From contig NZ_ML123047.1 in NCBI RefSeq assembly GCF_003846175.1, positions 481,549-545,548 on the forward strand: 64,000 bases of DNA, in the 5' to 3' direction. Source of the DNA: Streptomyces sp. ADI95-17. GTDB lineage: Bacteria > Actinomycetota > Actinomycetes > Streptomycetales > Streptomycetaceae. Below the pieces are notes generated by a model that was not told the origin of the DNA, searched no databases, and saw only the letters and a list, made by a program, of their open reading frames with translations. This document shows positions 24,447 through 33,331 of the stretch, piece after piece (positions within the stretch are counted from its first letter, which is position 1; each line of letters starts with the position of its first letter). The position numbers and the translations under genes are program-made.

Positions 24447-25297
24447 TGCGTCTCGTTCTCGTCCGCCCAGCGAAGGGCGAGCGCGGCAGCCTTCCGGGCG
24501 GCCTCGGCCACCGCCGTGGCGCTGTCGCCGTCGCCTTCGCTGCTCGCCATGGCCGCCGCGTACCCGACCAGAAAGGTGGTCAGCGGCGCGGCGGGCCGGG
24601 CCACACCGTGGGCGGCGTCACGGGCGAGGTCGAGCAGGACGCCGGTGTCGACGTCCAGTTCGATGCCGAGTTCGTTCTTGACTGCGGTGATCCATTCATC
24701 CAGCACGGCCCCATGCTCTCTGATGCGGGCACGCGCCGACGCAATGTCCTCCCAGGTGTCGCAGTCGAAGGAGGCGAGAGGGTCGGCCGCCACCCGGGCA
24801 AGGTCGAGTTCAGGCGTCAGCAGGCGCAGGGGGAGCCCGGACAGGCCGCCGTGTTCGGTGGCGAGGAGCGCGAGCTCACGGCGCAACGGATCGGCACGGT
24901 AGACGGCGACGAGAGGCTGGTCGCGGCCCTCCTGGTCCGTGCACAGAGCCCCGTCCCGCTGTCCTTGCCCGGCGGCGGCCAGCAGCGTTGCGACGGTCTC
25001 CGCCCCGAGGAACGGCAGGTCGGCGGAGAGCACGAGGACCCGTTCCGCCGTCGTCCGCCGGATCCCCGCGTCGAGCGCGGCCAACGGACCGCCGCCCCGG
25101 GGCTCTTCGTACGTCCAGACGACCGGCCGCACGGTGGACCGGCGGCCGCCCACCACCACCGTCGTCGACGCGTCGGCACAGGCCGCGAGCACCCGGTCGA
25201 GCAGCGCACGGCCCCCGACCCGGATCCCCGGCTTGTCGGCGCCGCCGAGCCGCTTGGCGGCCCCTCCGGCAAGAACGATGGCGTCATACGCGGTCAT
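24443..25297 (-). CDS. mobA: Molybdenum cofactor guanylyltransferase-like protein with DUF6457-type tail, 284 aa
   Basis: Residues 1-190 are a MobA-type nucleotidyltransferase: LAGGAAKRLGG is the GTP-binding signature, DKPGIRVGG follows, and VLVLSADLPFL holds the metal-binding Asp. The C-terminal 90 residues (LDEWITAVKNELGIELD ... ALALRWADENETQ) match the small helical DUF6457 domain often fused to or near MobA in actinobacteria. It would attach GMP to molybdopterin to form the guanine dinucleotide cofactor. It heads the mobA-moeA-potassium channel operon, in which each junction overlaps by 4 bases. Confidence 0.88.
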   Translation of the reverse strand: MTAYDAIVLAGGAAKRLGGADKPGIRVGGRALLDRVLAACADASTTVVVGGRRSTVRPVVWTYEEPRGGGPLAALDAGIRRTTAERVLVLSADLPFLGAETVATLLAAAGQGQRDGALCTDQEGRDQPLVAVYRADPLRRELALLATEHGGLSGLPLRLLTPELDLARVAADPLASFDCDTWEDIASARARIREHGAVLDEWITAVKNELGIELDVDTGVLLDLARDAAHGVARPAAPLTTFLVGYAAAMASSEGDGDSATAVAEAARKAAALALRWADENETQ

Positions 25298-25406
25298 GCA
25301 TCCGAGTATGCGGGCCGCAGGCTTCCGTCGATCCGCCCGGTCGGTGATCGAGCCGATCGACCGGACCCGGCGGGGGGAGGAAACGGAAGCCTGCGGCAGC
25401 TCTCGC

Positions 25407-26900
25407 CTACAACGTGCGCAGCAGCACCGCCGGTTGTTCCACGCAGTCGGCTATGTAGCGCAGGAAGCCACCCGCCGTGCCGCCGTCGCAGACCCGGTGG
25501 TCGAAGGTCAGCGAGAGCTGGACCACCTGTCGTACGGCCAGTTCCCCCTGGTGCACCCAGGGCTTGGGCACGATCCGGCCGACGCCCAGCATCGCCGCCT
25601 CGGGGTGGTTGATGATCGGGGTCGAGCCGTCGACTCCGAACACCCCGTAGTTGTTCAGCGTGAACGTCCCGCCGGTCAGCTCCGCCGGAGTCAGTCGTCC
25701 GGCCCGCGCCGCCTCGGTCAGCCTGGCGATCTCCGCCCCGATCGACTCGGCATTCCTGGCCTGCGCGCCCCGCACCACAGGGACGACCAGACCCCGCTCG
25801 GTCTGAGCCGCGAACCCGAGATGGACCTCCGGCAGCCGCACGATCTCCCGCGCTTCCAGGTCCACCGTGGAATTGAGCTCGGGGAACCGGGCCAGCGCCG
25901 CAGTGCAGATGCGCGCCAGCAGCGCCAGCACCGACACCTTGGGCCCGGCAGCCGTACCGGCGACGCTGTTCATCGCGGCTCTGGCCGCCATCAGCTCGGT
26001 GGCATCGGCATCGACCCAGCACGTCGCGTCGGGGATCTCCCGCCGACTGCGCGAGAGCTTGTCGGCGACCGCGCCCCGTACACCGCGCAACGGAATCCGC
26101 TGTGCGGCCGAGCCCTCCACCGTACGGCCGGCCGACGACGCCACCGATACGGGAACGGCCTCCGGCTCCGGAGCCGCCCCGGCCGCCGGTGCCGCGAACC
26201 CGGCCGGCAGCGGGGCGGACGTACTCTCCGCCAGCGCCCTGATCGCGGATTCGACATCGGCCCGAAGGATCAGCCCGTCCCGTCCGGAACCCGACAGCTT
26301 CCGCAGATCCAGATCATGCTGCCGCGCCAGCTTCCGTACCAGCGGGGACACCACGGCCACCGGTCCCGGCACCGCGTCCGGCACCGGATCGGGAGCCGCG
26401 ACCGGAACCACCGGAGCCACCGGCACCCGTGCCGGAACGGCCGCGGCCACCGCCGTGGGACGGACCCGTCGACGACGCGCCACCGGTGCGCCCGTCCCGT
26501 ACCCGACCAGCACATTGCCGGACGACTCCACCTCACCGGAACCAGAACCGGCCCCAGCCGAACCGGAACCGGAACCGGAGGCAGCCCCGGCCCCGCCCGA
26601 ACCGGAACCGGAGGCAGCCCCGGCCCCCACCTCCGACGCCCCGGCATCCGCCCCCACCGAGACCGCCACCGTCAGCAGCGGTGCCCCGACCGGAAGTTCC
26701 GAGCCCTCATCGCCGAACCGTGCGGTCACCACGCCCCCGTACGGGCACGGCACCTCCACCATCGCCTTGGCCGTCTCGACCTCGACGACCGGCTGGTCGA
26801 TGGCGACGACATCGCCGACCTCCACCAGCCAGCGCACGATCTCCGCCTCGGTGAGCCCCTCGCCGAGGTCTGGCAGCTTGAATTCGAGTACCTGGGGCAT
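25407..26900 (-). CDS. bkdC: Second 2-oxoacid dehydrogenase E2, 497 aa
   Basis: The domain order is the same as in the first copy: lipoyl domain with Lys in VETAKAMVEVP, a Gly/Ser/Ala-rich linker (SGSGSGGAGAASGSG repeats), a subunit-binding domain (VRKLARQHDLDLRKLSGSG), and a catalytic domain with DHRVCDG near the C-terminus. The linker is longer and more repetitive than in the first E2. The ATG at 26900 shares one base with the E1 beta stop (TGATG) and GGAGG is upstream. The sequence is clearly diverged from the copy at 3.5 kb, so the two complexes probably differ in substrate or timing rather than being a fresh duplication. Confidence 0.92.
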   Translation of the reverse strand: MPQVLEFKLPDLGEGLTEAEIVRWLVEVGDVVAIDQPVVEVETAKAMVEVPCPYGGVVTARFGDEGSELPVGAPLLTVAVSVGADAGASEVGAGAASGSGSGGAGAASGSGSGSAGAGSGSGEVESSGNVLVGYGTGAPVARRRRVRPTAVAAAVPARVPVAPVVPVAAPDPVPDAVPGPVAVVSPLVRKLARQHDLDLRKLSGSGRDGLILRADVESAIRALAESTSAPLPAGFAAPAAGAAPEPEAVPVSVASSAGRTVEGSAAQRIPLRGVRGAVADKLSRSRREIPDATCWVDADATELMAARAAMNSVAGTAAGPKVSVLALLARICTAALARFPELNSTVDLEAREIVRLPEVHLGFAAQTERGLVVPVVRGAQARNAESIGAEIARLTEAARAGRLTPAELTGGTFTLNNYGVFGVDGSTPIINHPEAAMLGVGRIVPKPWVHQGELAVRQVVQLSLTFDHRVCDGGTAGGFLRYIADCVEQPAVLLRTL

Positions 26901-27931
26901 CAGCTCTCCGCCTCCCACTGCAAGCGGGCCACCGCGTCCAGCACCCGGTCCACACCGGGAAGATGGTGCTTCTCCTGCATCGGCGGCGGATACGGAATGT
27001 CGAACCCGGCGACCCGCAGCACCGGCGCCTCCAGATGGTGGAAGCAGCGCTCGGTGACCCGGGCCGCGATCTCACCGCCCGGACCGCCGAAACCGGAGGA
27101 CTCATGGACGACGACCGCACGCCCCGTACGCCGCACCGAGGCGGCGACGGTCTCGTCGTCGAACGGCACCAGCGAGCGCAGGTCCACGACCTCCAGGTCC
27201 CAGCCCTCCTCGACGGCCGCATCCGCCGCCTCCATGCAGACGGGCAGCGACGGCCCGTACGTGATCAGCGTCGCGCTGCGACCCGGCCGGCGAACCACGG
27301 CCCGGCCGATCGGCTCCACCGCCACCGGGGCATCGGGCGACCAGTCCGCCTTCGACCAGTAGAGCCGCTTCGGCTCCAGGAACACCACCGGATCATCGGA
27401 AGCGATCGAGGCCCTCAGCAGCCCGTAAGCGTCCTCGACCGTGGCGGGCGTGACGACCTGGAGGCCGGGCGTCGCCATGTAGTACGCCTCCGAGGAGTCG
27501 CTGTGGTGCTCGACCCCGCCGATCCCGCCGCCGTACGGCACCCGGACCGTGATCGGCAGCGGCATGGCGCCGGCCGTCCGGTTCCGCATCTTCGCGACAT
27601 GGCTGATGAGCTGCTCGAACGCCGGATAGGCGAAGGCGTCGAACTGCATCTCCACAACGGGCCGCAGCCCGTACATCGCCATGCCCACGGCCGCCCCGAG
27701 AATGCCGGCCTCGGCCAGCGGGGTGTCCGTGCAACGATCCTCGCCGAACTCCTTGGCCAGGCCGTCGGTGATCCGGAAGACCCCACCGAGCGTGCCGACG
27801 TCCTCACCGAGTACATGCACGGTCGGGTCCTGCGCCATCGAGTCGCGCAGCGCCCGCCCGAGCGCCTGTGCCATCGTGGCGGGCTTGGCCTTCGCCGTCC
27901 GCTCTCCGGCCGTCGCCGCTGCGGTGGTCAT
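26900..27931 (-). CDS. bkdB: Second 2-oxoacid dehydrogenase E1 beta subunit, 343 aa
   Basis: This is the E1 beta chain with LGEDVGTLGGVFRITDGL, CTDTPLAEAGILGAAVG and the loop RVPYGGGIGGVEHHSDS, followed by the transketolase C-terminal domain (YGPSLPVCMEAADAA). It has an extra N-terminal tail of about 17 residues compared with the copy at 4.9 kb. Its start overlaps the E1 alpha stop by 4 bases (ATGA) and its stop overlaps the E2 start, so the three genes are tightly coupled. Heterotetramer assembly with the E1 alpha chain of the same operon is expected. Confidence 0.93.
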   Translation of the reverse strand: MTTAAATAGERTAKAKPATMAQALGRALRDSMAQDPTVHVLGEDVGTLGGVFRITDGLAKEFGEDRCTDTPLAEAGILGAAVGMAMYGLRPVVEMQFDAFAYPAFEQLISHVAKMRNRTAGAMPLPITVRVPYGGGIGGVEHHSDSSEAYYMATPGLQVVTPATVEDAYGLLRASIASDDPVVFLEPKRLYWSKADWSPDAPVAVEPIGRAVVRRPGRSATLITYGPSLPVCMEAADAAVEEGWDLEVVDLRSLVPFDDETVAASVRRTGRAVVVHESSGFGGPGGEIAARVTERCFHHLEAPVLRVAGFDIPYPPPMQEKHHLPGVDRVLDAVARLQWEAES

Positions 27932-29091
27932 CGCCCTTCCTCCACGTCGTCCTGGCCGTGCTGGTCCAGCTCTGCATTCAGCTCGACCCGCAACCTGGCT
28001 GCCTGCTCCCGCAGTTGTGCGGTCTGTTCCGCGTAGACATGGGCGAACAGGTCCATCGGGTCCAGCACCGGATCGGCGTTCATCCGCTCGCGCAGCGCCG
28101 CCGCCATCCGCTCCGCGGCCGCGCGCGCCTCCTCGATCGCCTCGTCGCCGAGCAGCCCCCGGCCGGTCAGCTCCCGCTCCAGAAGCTGGATCGGGTCGTG
28201 CGCGCGCCAGGCCTCCACCTCGCTGTCGACGCGGTAACGGGTGGCGTCGTCGGCGTTGGTATGGGCGTCCATGCGGTACGTCACCGCCTCGACGAGCGTC
28301 GGTCCGCCGCCACTCCGCGCCCGCGCCACCGCCTCACCGAGGACCTGGTGCACCGCGGCCACGTCGTTCCCGTCCACCAACCGGCCCGGCATCCCGTACC
28401 CCACGGCCTTGTGCGCCAAGGACGGGGCGGCGGTCTGCTTCGCCAGCGGTACGGAGATCGCGAAGCCGTTGTTCTGCACGAGGAAGACGACCGGGGCGCG
28501 CCAGACGGCCGCGAAATTCAGCGCCTCGTGGAAATCGCCCTCGCTGGTCCCGCCATCGCCGACCATGGCGAGCGCCACCACGTCGTCGCCCTTGAGACGC
28601 GCCGCATGGGCAAGACCGACAGCGTGCGGCAGCTGGGTGGCCAGGGGCGTGCAGAGCGGCGCGATGCGGTGCTCGCGCGGGTCGTAACCGGTGTGCCGGT
28701 CGCCGCGCAGCAGCGTCAGGGCCTCGACCGGGTCCAGGCCGCGCGCCACCGCCGCAAGAGTGTCCCGGTAGCTGGGAAAGAGCCAGTCCCGCTCCTCCAG
28801 CACCGACGCGGCCGCTATCTCGCAGGCCTCCTGCCCCGTGCTCGACGGGTAGACGGCGAGCCGGCCCTGCTTGGTGAGCGCGGTGGCCTGCGCGTTGTAC
28901 CGCCGGCCGCGGACCAGCTCCGCGTAGAGCCTCAGCAGCAGCTCGGGGTCGGCATCGGCCACGGCGTCCGTACCGAGCACGCGATACGGCTCGGGGTCCG
29001 GGAGCAGCGGCGCGGGATCGGTGAGCGGCTTCCAGGCCGGGGGCGGCGTGGGCCGGTAAGCAGCCGCGCCGGGCAGCTCTTGGACCGTCAT
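27928..29091 (-). CDS. bkdA: Second 2-oxoacid dehydrogenase E1 alpha subunit, 387 aa
   Basis: This is the ThDP-binding alpha chain with the motif from MVGDGGTSEGDFHEA to FLVQNNGFAIS, and YRMDAHTNADDATRYR after it. It lacks the basic Lys/Ser tail of the first copy and starts with a Pro-rich segment (PTPPPAWKPLTDP). GGAGGTG lies 8 bases before the ATG at 29091. It leads the second bkd operon and is divergent from the Lrp/AsnC regulator at 29341. BkdR-type Lrp proteins control bkd operons in other bacteria, which makes that neighbour the first candidate regulator. Confidence 0.93.
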   Translation of the reverse strand: MTVQELPGAAAYRPTPPPAWKPLTDPAPLLPDPEPYRVLGTDAVADADPELLLRLYAELVRGRRYNAQATALTKQGRLAVYPSSTGQEACEIAAASVLEERDWLFPSYRDTLAAVARGLDPVEALTLLRGDRHTGYDPREHRIAPLCTPLATQLPHAVGLAHAARLKGDDVVALAMVGDGGTSEGDFHEALNFAAVWRAPVVFLVQNNGFAISVPLAKQTAAPSLAHKAVGYGMPGRLVDGNDVAAVHQVLGEAVARARSGGGPTLVEAVTYRMDAHTNADDATRYRVDSEVEAWRAHDPIQLLERELTGRGLLGDEAIEEARAAAERMAAALRERMNADPVLDPMDLFAHVYAEQTAQLREQAARLRVELNAELDQHGQDDVEEGR

Positions 29092-29167
29092 GACAAGCAC
29101 CTCCTGGCATCGAGGGTTTTCGAGCGGCGTCTGTCGGCATCAGGGGATCGTCCGATGCCGAGGGGTG

Positions 29168-29181
29168 TCGAAATACTTCGA
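29168..29181. promoter_or_regulatory. Inverted repeat in the bkd2/AsnC intergenic region
   Basis: TCGAA-ATAC-TTCGA (29168-29181), followed by a further AATGTCGA, lies about 77 bases upstream of the E1 alpha ATG. It is AT-richer than its surroundings. Lrp/AsnC proteins bind such weak, repeated dyads, so it may be the operator of the adjacent regulator. Confidence 0.45.
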
Positions 29182-29225
29182 AATGTCGAGCGCTGTCCGA
29201 GGCACGAATGCGGGGCGCCTCACCT

Positions 29226-29239
29226 ACCGATTGTTCGGT
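29226..29239. promoter_or_regulatory. PaaR-like operator (near match) in the bkd2/AsnC gap
   Basis: ACCGATTGTTCGGT matches the PaaR-type pattern ACCG-NN-CG-NN-CGGT seen at 30640 and 35425, except that the central CG is TG. It lies 102 bases before the AsnC start and 134 before the E1 alpha start. A DnaA-box sequence (TGTGGACAA) follows at 29274-29282. Confidence 0.55.
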
Positions 29240-29340
29240 CGCGAGCGCATTTTGGCTACAGGCACCTCCAGCCTGTGGACAAACGGTTCTCCACAGCCTG
29301 GGATAGAGGCAGGTCGTCCAGGACGGAGAGGCGGGGGCAC

Positions 29341-29862
29341 ATGCCAGCTGAACAAATGGCCGACGGGGGCGAGGACCCCGTGCGGCTGCCGCCCGCACGG
29401 CCGCTCGACGCCATCGATCGCGGCATCCTGCGACTGCTCCAGACGGACGGCCGCGCCTCGATACGGTCGGTGGCCGACCGTGTCCACGTGTCCCGGGCCA
29501 ACGCCTACGCCCGGATCAGCCGGCTCATCGACGACGGCGTGATCCGTGGCTTCACCGCGCGCGTGGACCATGAGCGGGCGGGGCAAGGAGCCTCCGCGTA
29601 CATCACTCTCAAGATCGTCCAGAATTCCTGGCGCACGGTGCGCGAGGAGCTCCAGGCGCTGCCGGGGGCGACCCATATCGCGCTGGTCAGCGGCGACTTC
29701 GATGTCCTGCTGCTGGTGCACACCCAGGACAACAGGTCATTGCGCGAACTGGTCCTGACGAAGATCCAGGCCATCCCGGAGGTGCTCTCCACCCGCACAC
29801 TCCTGGTGTTCGAGGAGACGGACCTGACCCCGGGCACGGACAGACCCACCGAGCTGACCTGA
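29341..29862 (+). CDS. Lrp/AsnC-family transcriptional regulator, 173 aa
   Basis: The winged helix at about residues 20-70 (LDAIDRGILRLLQTDGRASI, then VSRANAYARISRLIDDGVI) is followed by the RAM/AsnC ligand-binding domain (HIALVSGDFDVLLLVHTQDN, RTLLVFEE). Lrp proteins form dimers to octamers and sense amino acids or related acids. GGAGAGGCGGGGGC lies before the ATG. Being divergent from the second bkd operon suggests it is the BkdR counterpart that responds to branched-chain amino acids; this is inference from context. The N-terminal 20 residues are not part of the fold. Confidence 0.92.
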   Translation: MPAEQMADGGEDPVRLPPARPLDAIDRGILRLLQTDGRASIRSVADRVHVSRANAYARISRLIDDGVIRGFTARVDHERAGQGASAYITLKIVQNSWRTVREELQALPGATHIALVSGDFDVLLLVHTQDNRSLRELVLTKIQAIPEVLSTRTLLVFEETDLTPGTDRPTELT

Positions 29863-29990
29863 GCGCGTCGTCCCGCATTCACCGAAGAATCAGTCCGTGC
29901 ACCGAAGCCCTGGCGCTCCGGTGCACGGGAGGCCTGTCGCCGCAGTGCACGGGCGCCCTGCAGCCATTAATAGTTCAACCGTTGAACCGT

Positions 29991-30584
29991 TCAACGACTG
30001 GAGCGCATCCCCTCGAAGGCCACCCGGACGAGCGTGTCCGCCAGGCGCTCGCCGTCGGCACCGCCGTCGGGCAGCGGCCGGTACCACTCCACCAGGGAGT
30101 TGACCATTCCGAAGAGCAGCCGGGTCACCAGCCGTATGTCCACGTCGGAGCGGAGGTCGCCGTCCGCGACCGCAGCCCTGAGCAGATCGGTCACCCGGTG
30201 GTCGAACTCGCGCCGCCGCTCCATGGCCCAGCGCTCGGTCCTCGTATTGCCCCGCACCCGCAGCAGCAGCGTGACGTAGGGCAGTTCGGCTATCAGCACG
30301 TCGACGGTGCGGCGGGTGACGTACTCGACCCGCTCGATCGCACGCCCCTGAGTCGCCCCCGGCTCGTCGAGAATTCCGAAGAGCCCGTCCAGCGCACGGC
30401 TGACCGCGCGGCGCAGAAGCTCTTCCTTGCCCGCTACGTGGTGGTAGATGGACGACTTGGAGATGCCCGCCGCCTTGGAGAGGTGCTCCATGGACGTGCC
30501 GTCGTAGCCGCGCTCGTTGAAGACACGGACGGCAACGGTGAGCAGAGTCTCCGGGGTGTACGTGTCCCGCTTGGCCGTGGTCAT
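29991..30584 (-). CDS. paaR: TetR-family regulator, probable PaaR, 197 aa
   Basis: The N-terminal TetR helix-turn-helix is clear (LLTVAVRVFNERGYDGTSMEHLS then KAAGISKSSIYHHVAGKEEL), followed by an all-helical ligand domain. It is divergent from paaN with a PaaR-type operator between them. TetR proteins of this kind (PaaR) release DNA on binding phenylacetyl-CoA in other actinobacteria and Thermus. The same operator occurs before paaA at 35.4 kb, so this is the likely repressor of both. The short region after its 3' end carries overlapping GTTCAACCGTTGAAC repeats of unknown role. Confidence 0.88.
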   Translation of the reverse strand: MTTAKRDTYTPETLLTVAVRVFNERGYDGTSMEHLSKAAGISKSSIYHHVAGKEELLRRAVSRALDGLFGILDEPGATQGRAIERVEYVTRRTVDVLIAELPYVTLLLRVRGNTRTERWAMERRREFDHRVTDLLRAAVADGDLRSDVDIRLVTRLLFGMVNSLVEWYRPLPDGGADGERLADTLVRVAFEGMRSSR

Positions 30585-30639
30585 GTCCGCGATCCTCCCC
30601 TACGAGTTGTCCACAGGTTTGGCGGGCCCCCTTGTCCCG

Positions 30640-30653
30640 ACCGATCGTTCGGT
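30640..30653 (+). promoter_or_regulatory. PaaR-type operator before paaN
   Basis: ACCGATCGTTCGGT is a perfect match to ACCG-NN-CG-NN-CGGT. It lies between a TTGTCC -35-like hexamer (30632-30637) and TACTCT (30654-30659), so bound repressor would block RNA polymerase. A perfect DnaA-box sequence TTGTCCACA lies at 30607-30615 on the paaR side. Confidence 0.8.
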
Positions 30654-30707
30654 TACTCTAACTCTGTCCGCCCGTCCCTGCCCAGCTCGATGAGGAGTTG
30701 GTCCGTC

Positions 30708-32408
30708 ATGGCCGCCGAGCTCTCCCCGCAACTGCTGTCCGAGAAGCACCGCCCCACGCTCGACCAGGCCCTCGACGCGATCCGTACGCGCGCCTACTGG
30801 TCCCCGCACCCCGAGCATCCGAAGGCTTACGGCGAGGGCGGCGCCCCCGGCAGCCTGAGCGCCGCCGAGGGCAAGGCCGCGTTCGACGCCGTGCTGAACA
30901 CCCGGCTCGACCTCGGCCAGCCCGGCACCGACGGCTGGACGGGCGGGGAGGTCTCTCCGTACGGGCCGGAGCTCGGCGTCGAATATCCGCACGCCGACCT
31001 GGACGTCCTGCTTCCGGCGATGCGGGCGGGCATGCCCGCCTGGCGTGCGGCCGGCCCCGAGACCAGGGCCCTGGTCTGTCTGGAGATCCTCGCGCGGATC
31101 AGCGCCAGGACCCACGAGTTCGCTCACGCCGTGATGCACACCAGCGGCCAGGCCTTCATGATGGCGTTCCAGGCGGGCGGCCCGCACGCCCAGGACCGCG
31201 GCCTGGAGGCGGTGGCGTACGCGTACGAGGAGCAGATCCGCACCCCGCGGAGCGCCGACTGGTCCAAGCCGCAGGGCAAGCGCGACCCGCTCCGGCTGCA
31301 GAAGTCGTTCACCGCGGCCCCGCGCGGCATCTCGCTCCTGATCGGCTGCAACACCTTCCCCACGTGGAACGGCTACCCGGGCCTCTTCGCCTCCCTGGCC
31401 ACCGGCAACCCCGTCCTGGTCAAGCCGCACCCCCGCGCCGTGCTCCCGCTCGCGCTCACGGTGCAGCTGGCCCGCGAGGTGCTCGCCGAGGCGGGCTTCG
31501 ATCCCGATCTGGTCGCCCTGGCCGCCGAACGACCGGGTGAAGGCATCGCGAAGACCCTCGCCCTCCGGCCCGAGATCCGGATCATCGACTACACCGGGTC
31601 GACCGCCTTCGGCGACTGGCTGGAGACCAACGCCCGCCAGGCCCAGGTCTACACCGAGAAGGCCGGGGTCAACACGATCGTCCTCGACTCCACGGACGAC
31701 TATCGCGGCATGCTGTCCAACCTGGCGTTCTCCCTGTCCCTGTACAGCGGCCAGATGTGCACCACCCCGCAGAACCTGCTGATCCCCCGGGACGGCATCA
31801 CCACCGACGCCGGCGACAAGACGTACGACGAAGTGGTCGCCGACATCGCCGCCGCGGTCACCGGCCTGCTGGGCGACGACGCCCGGGCGAACGCGCTGCT
31901 CGGCGCCCTGGTCAACCCCGATGTGAAGGCCCGCCTGGAGGCGGCCGCCGATCTCGGCGAAGTCGCCCTGCCCTCCCGCGAGGTGGCCAACTCGGAGTTC
32001 CCCGGCGCCGTGGTCCGCACTCCCGTCGTCGTCAAGCTGGACGCCACCAAGCCGGACGACGAGGAGCACTACCTGTCGGAGTGCTTCGGTCCGGTCGCCT
32101 TCGCGGTGGCGGTCGACTCGACGGCCGACGCCGTGGAGCTGCTCCGCCGTACGGTCCGCGACCGGGGCGCGATGACGGTCGGCGCGTACACCACCTCACC
32201 GGAGGTGGAGCGCGCGGTGGAGGACGTCTGCCTGGACGAGTCGGCCCAGCTGTCGCTGAATCTGACCGGCGGGGTGTACGTCAACCAGACCGCGGCCTTC
32301 TCCGACTTCCACGGCTCGGGCGGCAACCCGGCGGCGAACGCGGCGTTGTGCGACGGAGCCTTCGTGTCGAACCGCTTCCGCATGGTGGAGGTCCGCCGCC
32401 AGGCATAG
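30708..32408 (+). CDS. paaN: Phenylacetic acid degradation protein PaaN (aldehyde dehydrogenase family), 566 aa
   Basis: This is an aldehyde-dehydrogenase-fold enzyme of the PaaN type. It has the nucleotide-binding stretch IIDYTGSTAFGDWLE, the ALDH segment VYTEKAGVNTIVL, and the catalytic Cys in YSGQMCTTPQN. It has no MaoC/hydratase domain, so it corresponds to PaaN rather than to the bifunctional PaaZ. It probably oxidises the ring-cleavage semialdehyde of the phenylacetyl-CoA pathway. GAGGAG precedes the ATG at 30708. It is separated from paaABCDE by a three-gene operon but shares its operator type. Confidence 0.9.
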   Translation: MAAELSPQLLSEKHRPTLDQALDAIRTRAYWSPHPEHPKAYGEGGAPGSLSAAEGKAAFDAVLNTRLDLGQPGTDGWTGGEVSPYGPELGVEYPHADLDVLLPAMRAGMPAWRAAGPETRALVCLEILARISARTHEFAHAVMHTSGQAFMMAFQAGGPHAQDRGLEAVAYAYEEQIRTPRSADWSKPQGKRDPLRLQKSFTAAPRGISLLIGCNTFPTWNGYPGLFASLATGNPVLVKPHPRAVLPLALTVQLAREVLAEAGFDPDLVALAAERPGEGIAKTLALRPEIRIIDYTGSTAFGDWLETNARQAQVYTEKAGVNTIVLDSTDDYRGMLSNLAFSLSLYSGQMCTTPQNLLIPRDGITTDAGDKTYDEVVADIAAAVTGLLGDDARANALLGALVNPDVKARLEAAADLGEVALPSREVANSEFPGAVVRTPVVVKLDATKPDDEEHYLSECFGPVAFAVAVDSTADAVELLRRTVRDRGAMTVGAYTTSPEVERAVEDVCLDESAQLSLNLTGGVYVNQTAAFSDFHGSGGNPAANAALCDGAFVSNRFRMVEVRRQA

Positions 32409-32527
32409 CCGCGCCCCCGCGCCCCCGCTCCCTCTCGGCCTCTACGGCGCCCGGGGAGCGGGGCCGGGGAGCGGGGCCGGGGAGTGGGGCCCGGACCCCT
32501 GGACCGGCCTGATCCAAACGAGATCCC

Positions 32528-33331
32528 CTAGCCGCGTTGTCCCACCTCGGGGATCTCCGCGTACCGCTGCACCCACGCGTGCATGGCGATGGCGGCCGCG
32601 GCCCCCGCGTTGATCGACCGCGTCGAACCGAACTGCGCGATGGAGCACACCATCGCCGCGTGTTTGCGGGCCTCCTCGGTGAGCCCGGGCCCCTCCTGCC
32701 CGAAGAGCAGTACGCAGCGCCGGGGCAGCTCGGTCCGCTCCAGTGGCACCGCCCCCGGCAGATTGTCGATCCCGATGATCGGCAGGCCCTCGGACTCGGC
32801 CCATGCGGTCAGCGACTCCGTGTCGGGGTGGTGCCGCACATGCTGGTACCGGTCGGTGACCATCGCGCCGCGCCGGTTCCAGCGCCGCCGCCCCACGATG
32901 TGGATCTCCTTGGCGAGAAAGGCGTTCGCGGTACGCACCACGGAGCCGATATTGAAGTCGTGGCCCCAGTTCTCGACCGCGACATGGAAGTCGTGGCGCC
33001 GCAGATCCAGATCGGCGACGATCGCCTCCCGGGTCCAGTACCGGTAGCCGTCACCCACGTTGCGCCGGTCGCCGTGGGCGAGCAGCTCGGGGTCGTACCG
33101 CTCGTCCACGGGCCAGGGCAACGGGTGCGGCCCGACGCCGATCTCCGTCCCGAACCCGTCGTCGTACTGCATCGGTTCCACGTCCGCACCGGGCCCCGCC
33201 GCTTCCGGGTCCGTACCGGGCCCCGCCGGTGCCGCGGACACGACGGGCAACTCAAGCCCGGCGGCTCCCTCGCTCAACGATTCCCCGCCGCCACTGCCCG
33301 TGCTGCCCGTACTGCCGCTGTCACTGCTCAC
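32528..33331 (-). CDS. TrmH-family RNA methyltransferase (SpoU type), 267 aa
   Basis: This is a SPOUT-fold tRNA/rRNA ribose methyltransferase. Motif 1 is FNIGSVVRTANAF, motif 2 is VLLFGQEGPGLTEEA and motif 3 is the knot end RSINAGAAAAIAMHAW. The first 55 residues are a Ser/Gly/Pro-rich tail not found in most members. The GTG at 33331 overlaps the HTTM stop by 4 bases (GTGA), which supports this start, although an internal ATG at residue 54 is possible. It is the last gene of the DUF5819-HTTM-TrmH operon; the functional link with the two membrane proteins is unclear. Confidence 0.88.
   Translation of the reverse strand: MSSDSGSTGSTGSGGGESLSEGAAGLELPVVSAAPAGPGTDPEAAGPGADVEPMQYDDGFGTEIGVGPHPLPWPVDERYDPELLAHGDRRNVGDGYRYWTREAIVADLDLRRHDFHVAVENWGHDFNIGSVVRTANAFLAKEIHIVGRRRWNRRGAMVTDRYQHVRHHPDTESLTAWAESEGLPIIGIDNLPGAVPLERTELPRRCVLLFGQEGPGLTEEARKHAAMVCSIAQFGSTRSINAGAAAAIAMHAWVQRYAEIPEVGQRG

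Noticed and set aside
24939..27362. 807-codon plus-strand frame opposite mobA and the second bkd genes
   Set aside because: No ribosome binding site or domain; antisense to well-supported genes.
29972..29998. GTTCAAC/GTTGAAC overlapping repeats as an operator
   Set aside because: They lie between two convergent 3' ends rather than at a promoter; a role in termination or none is more likely.
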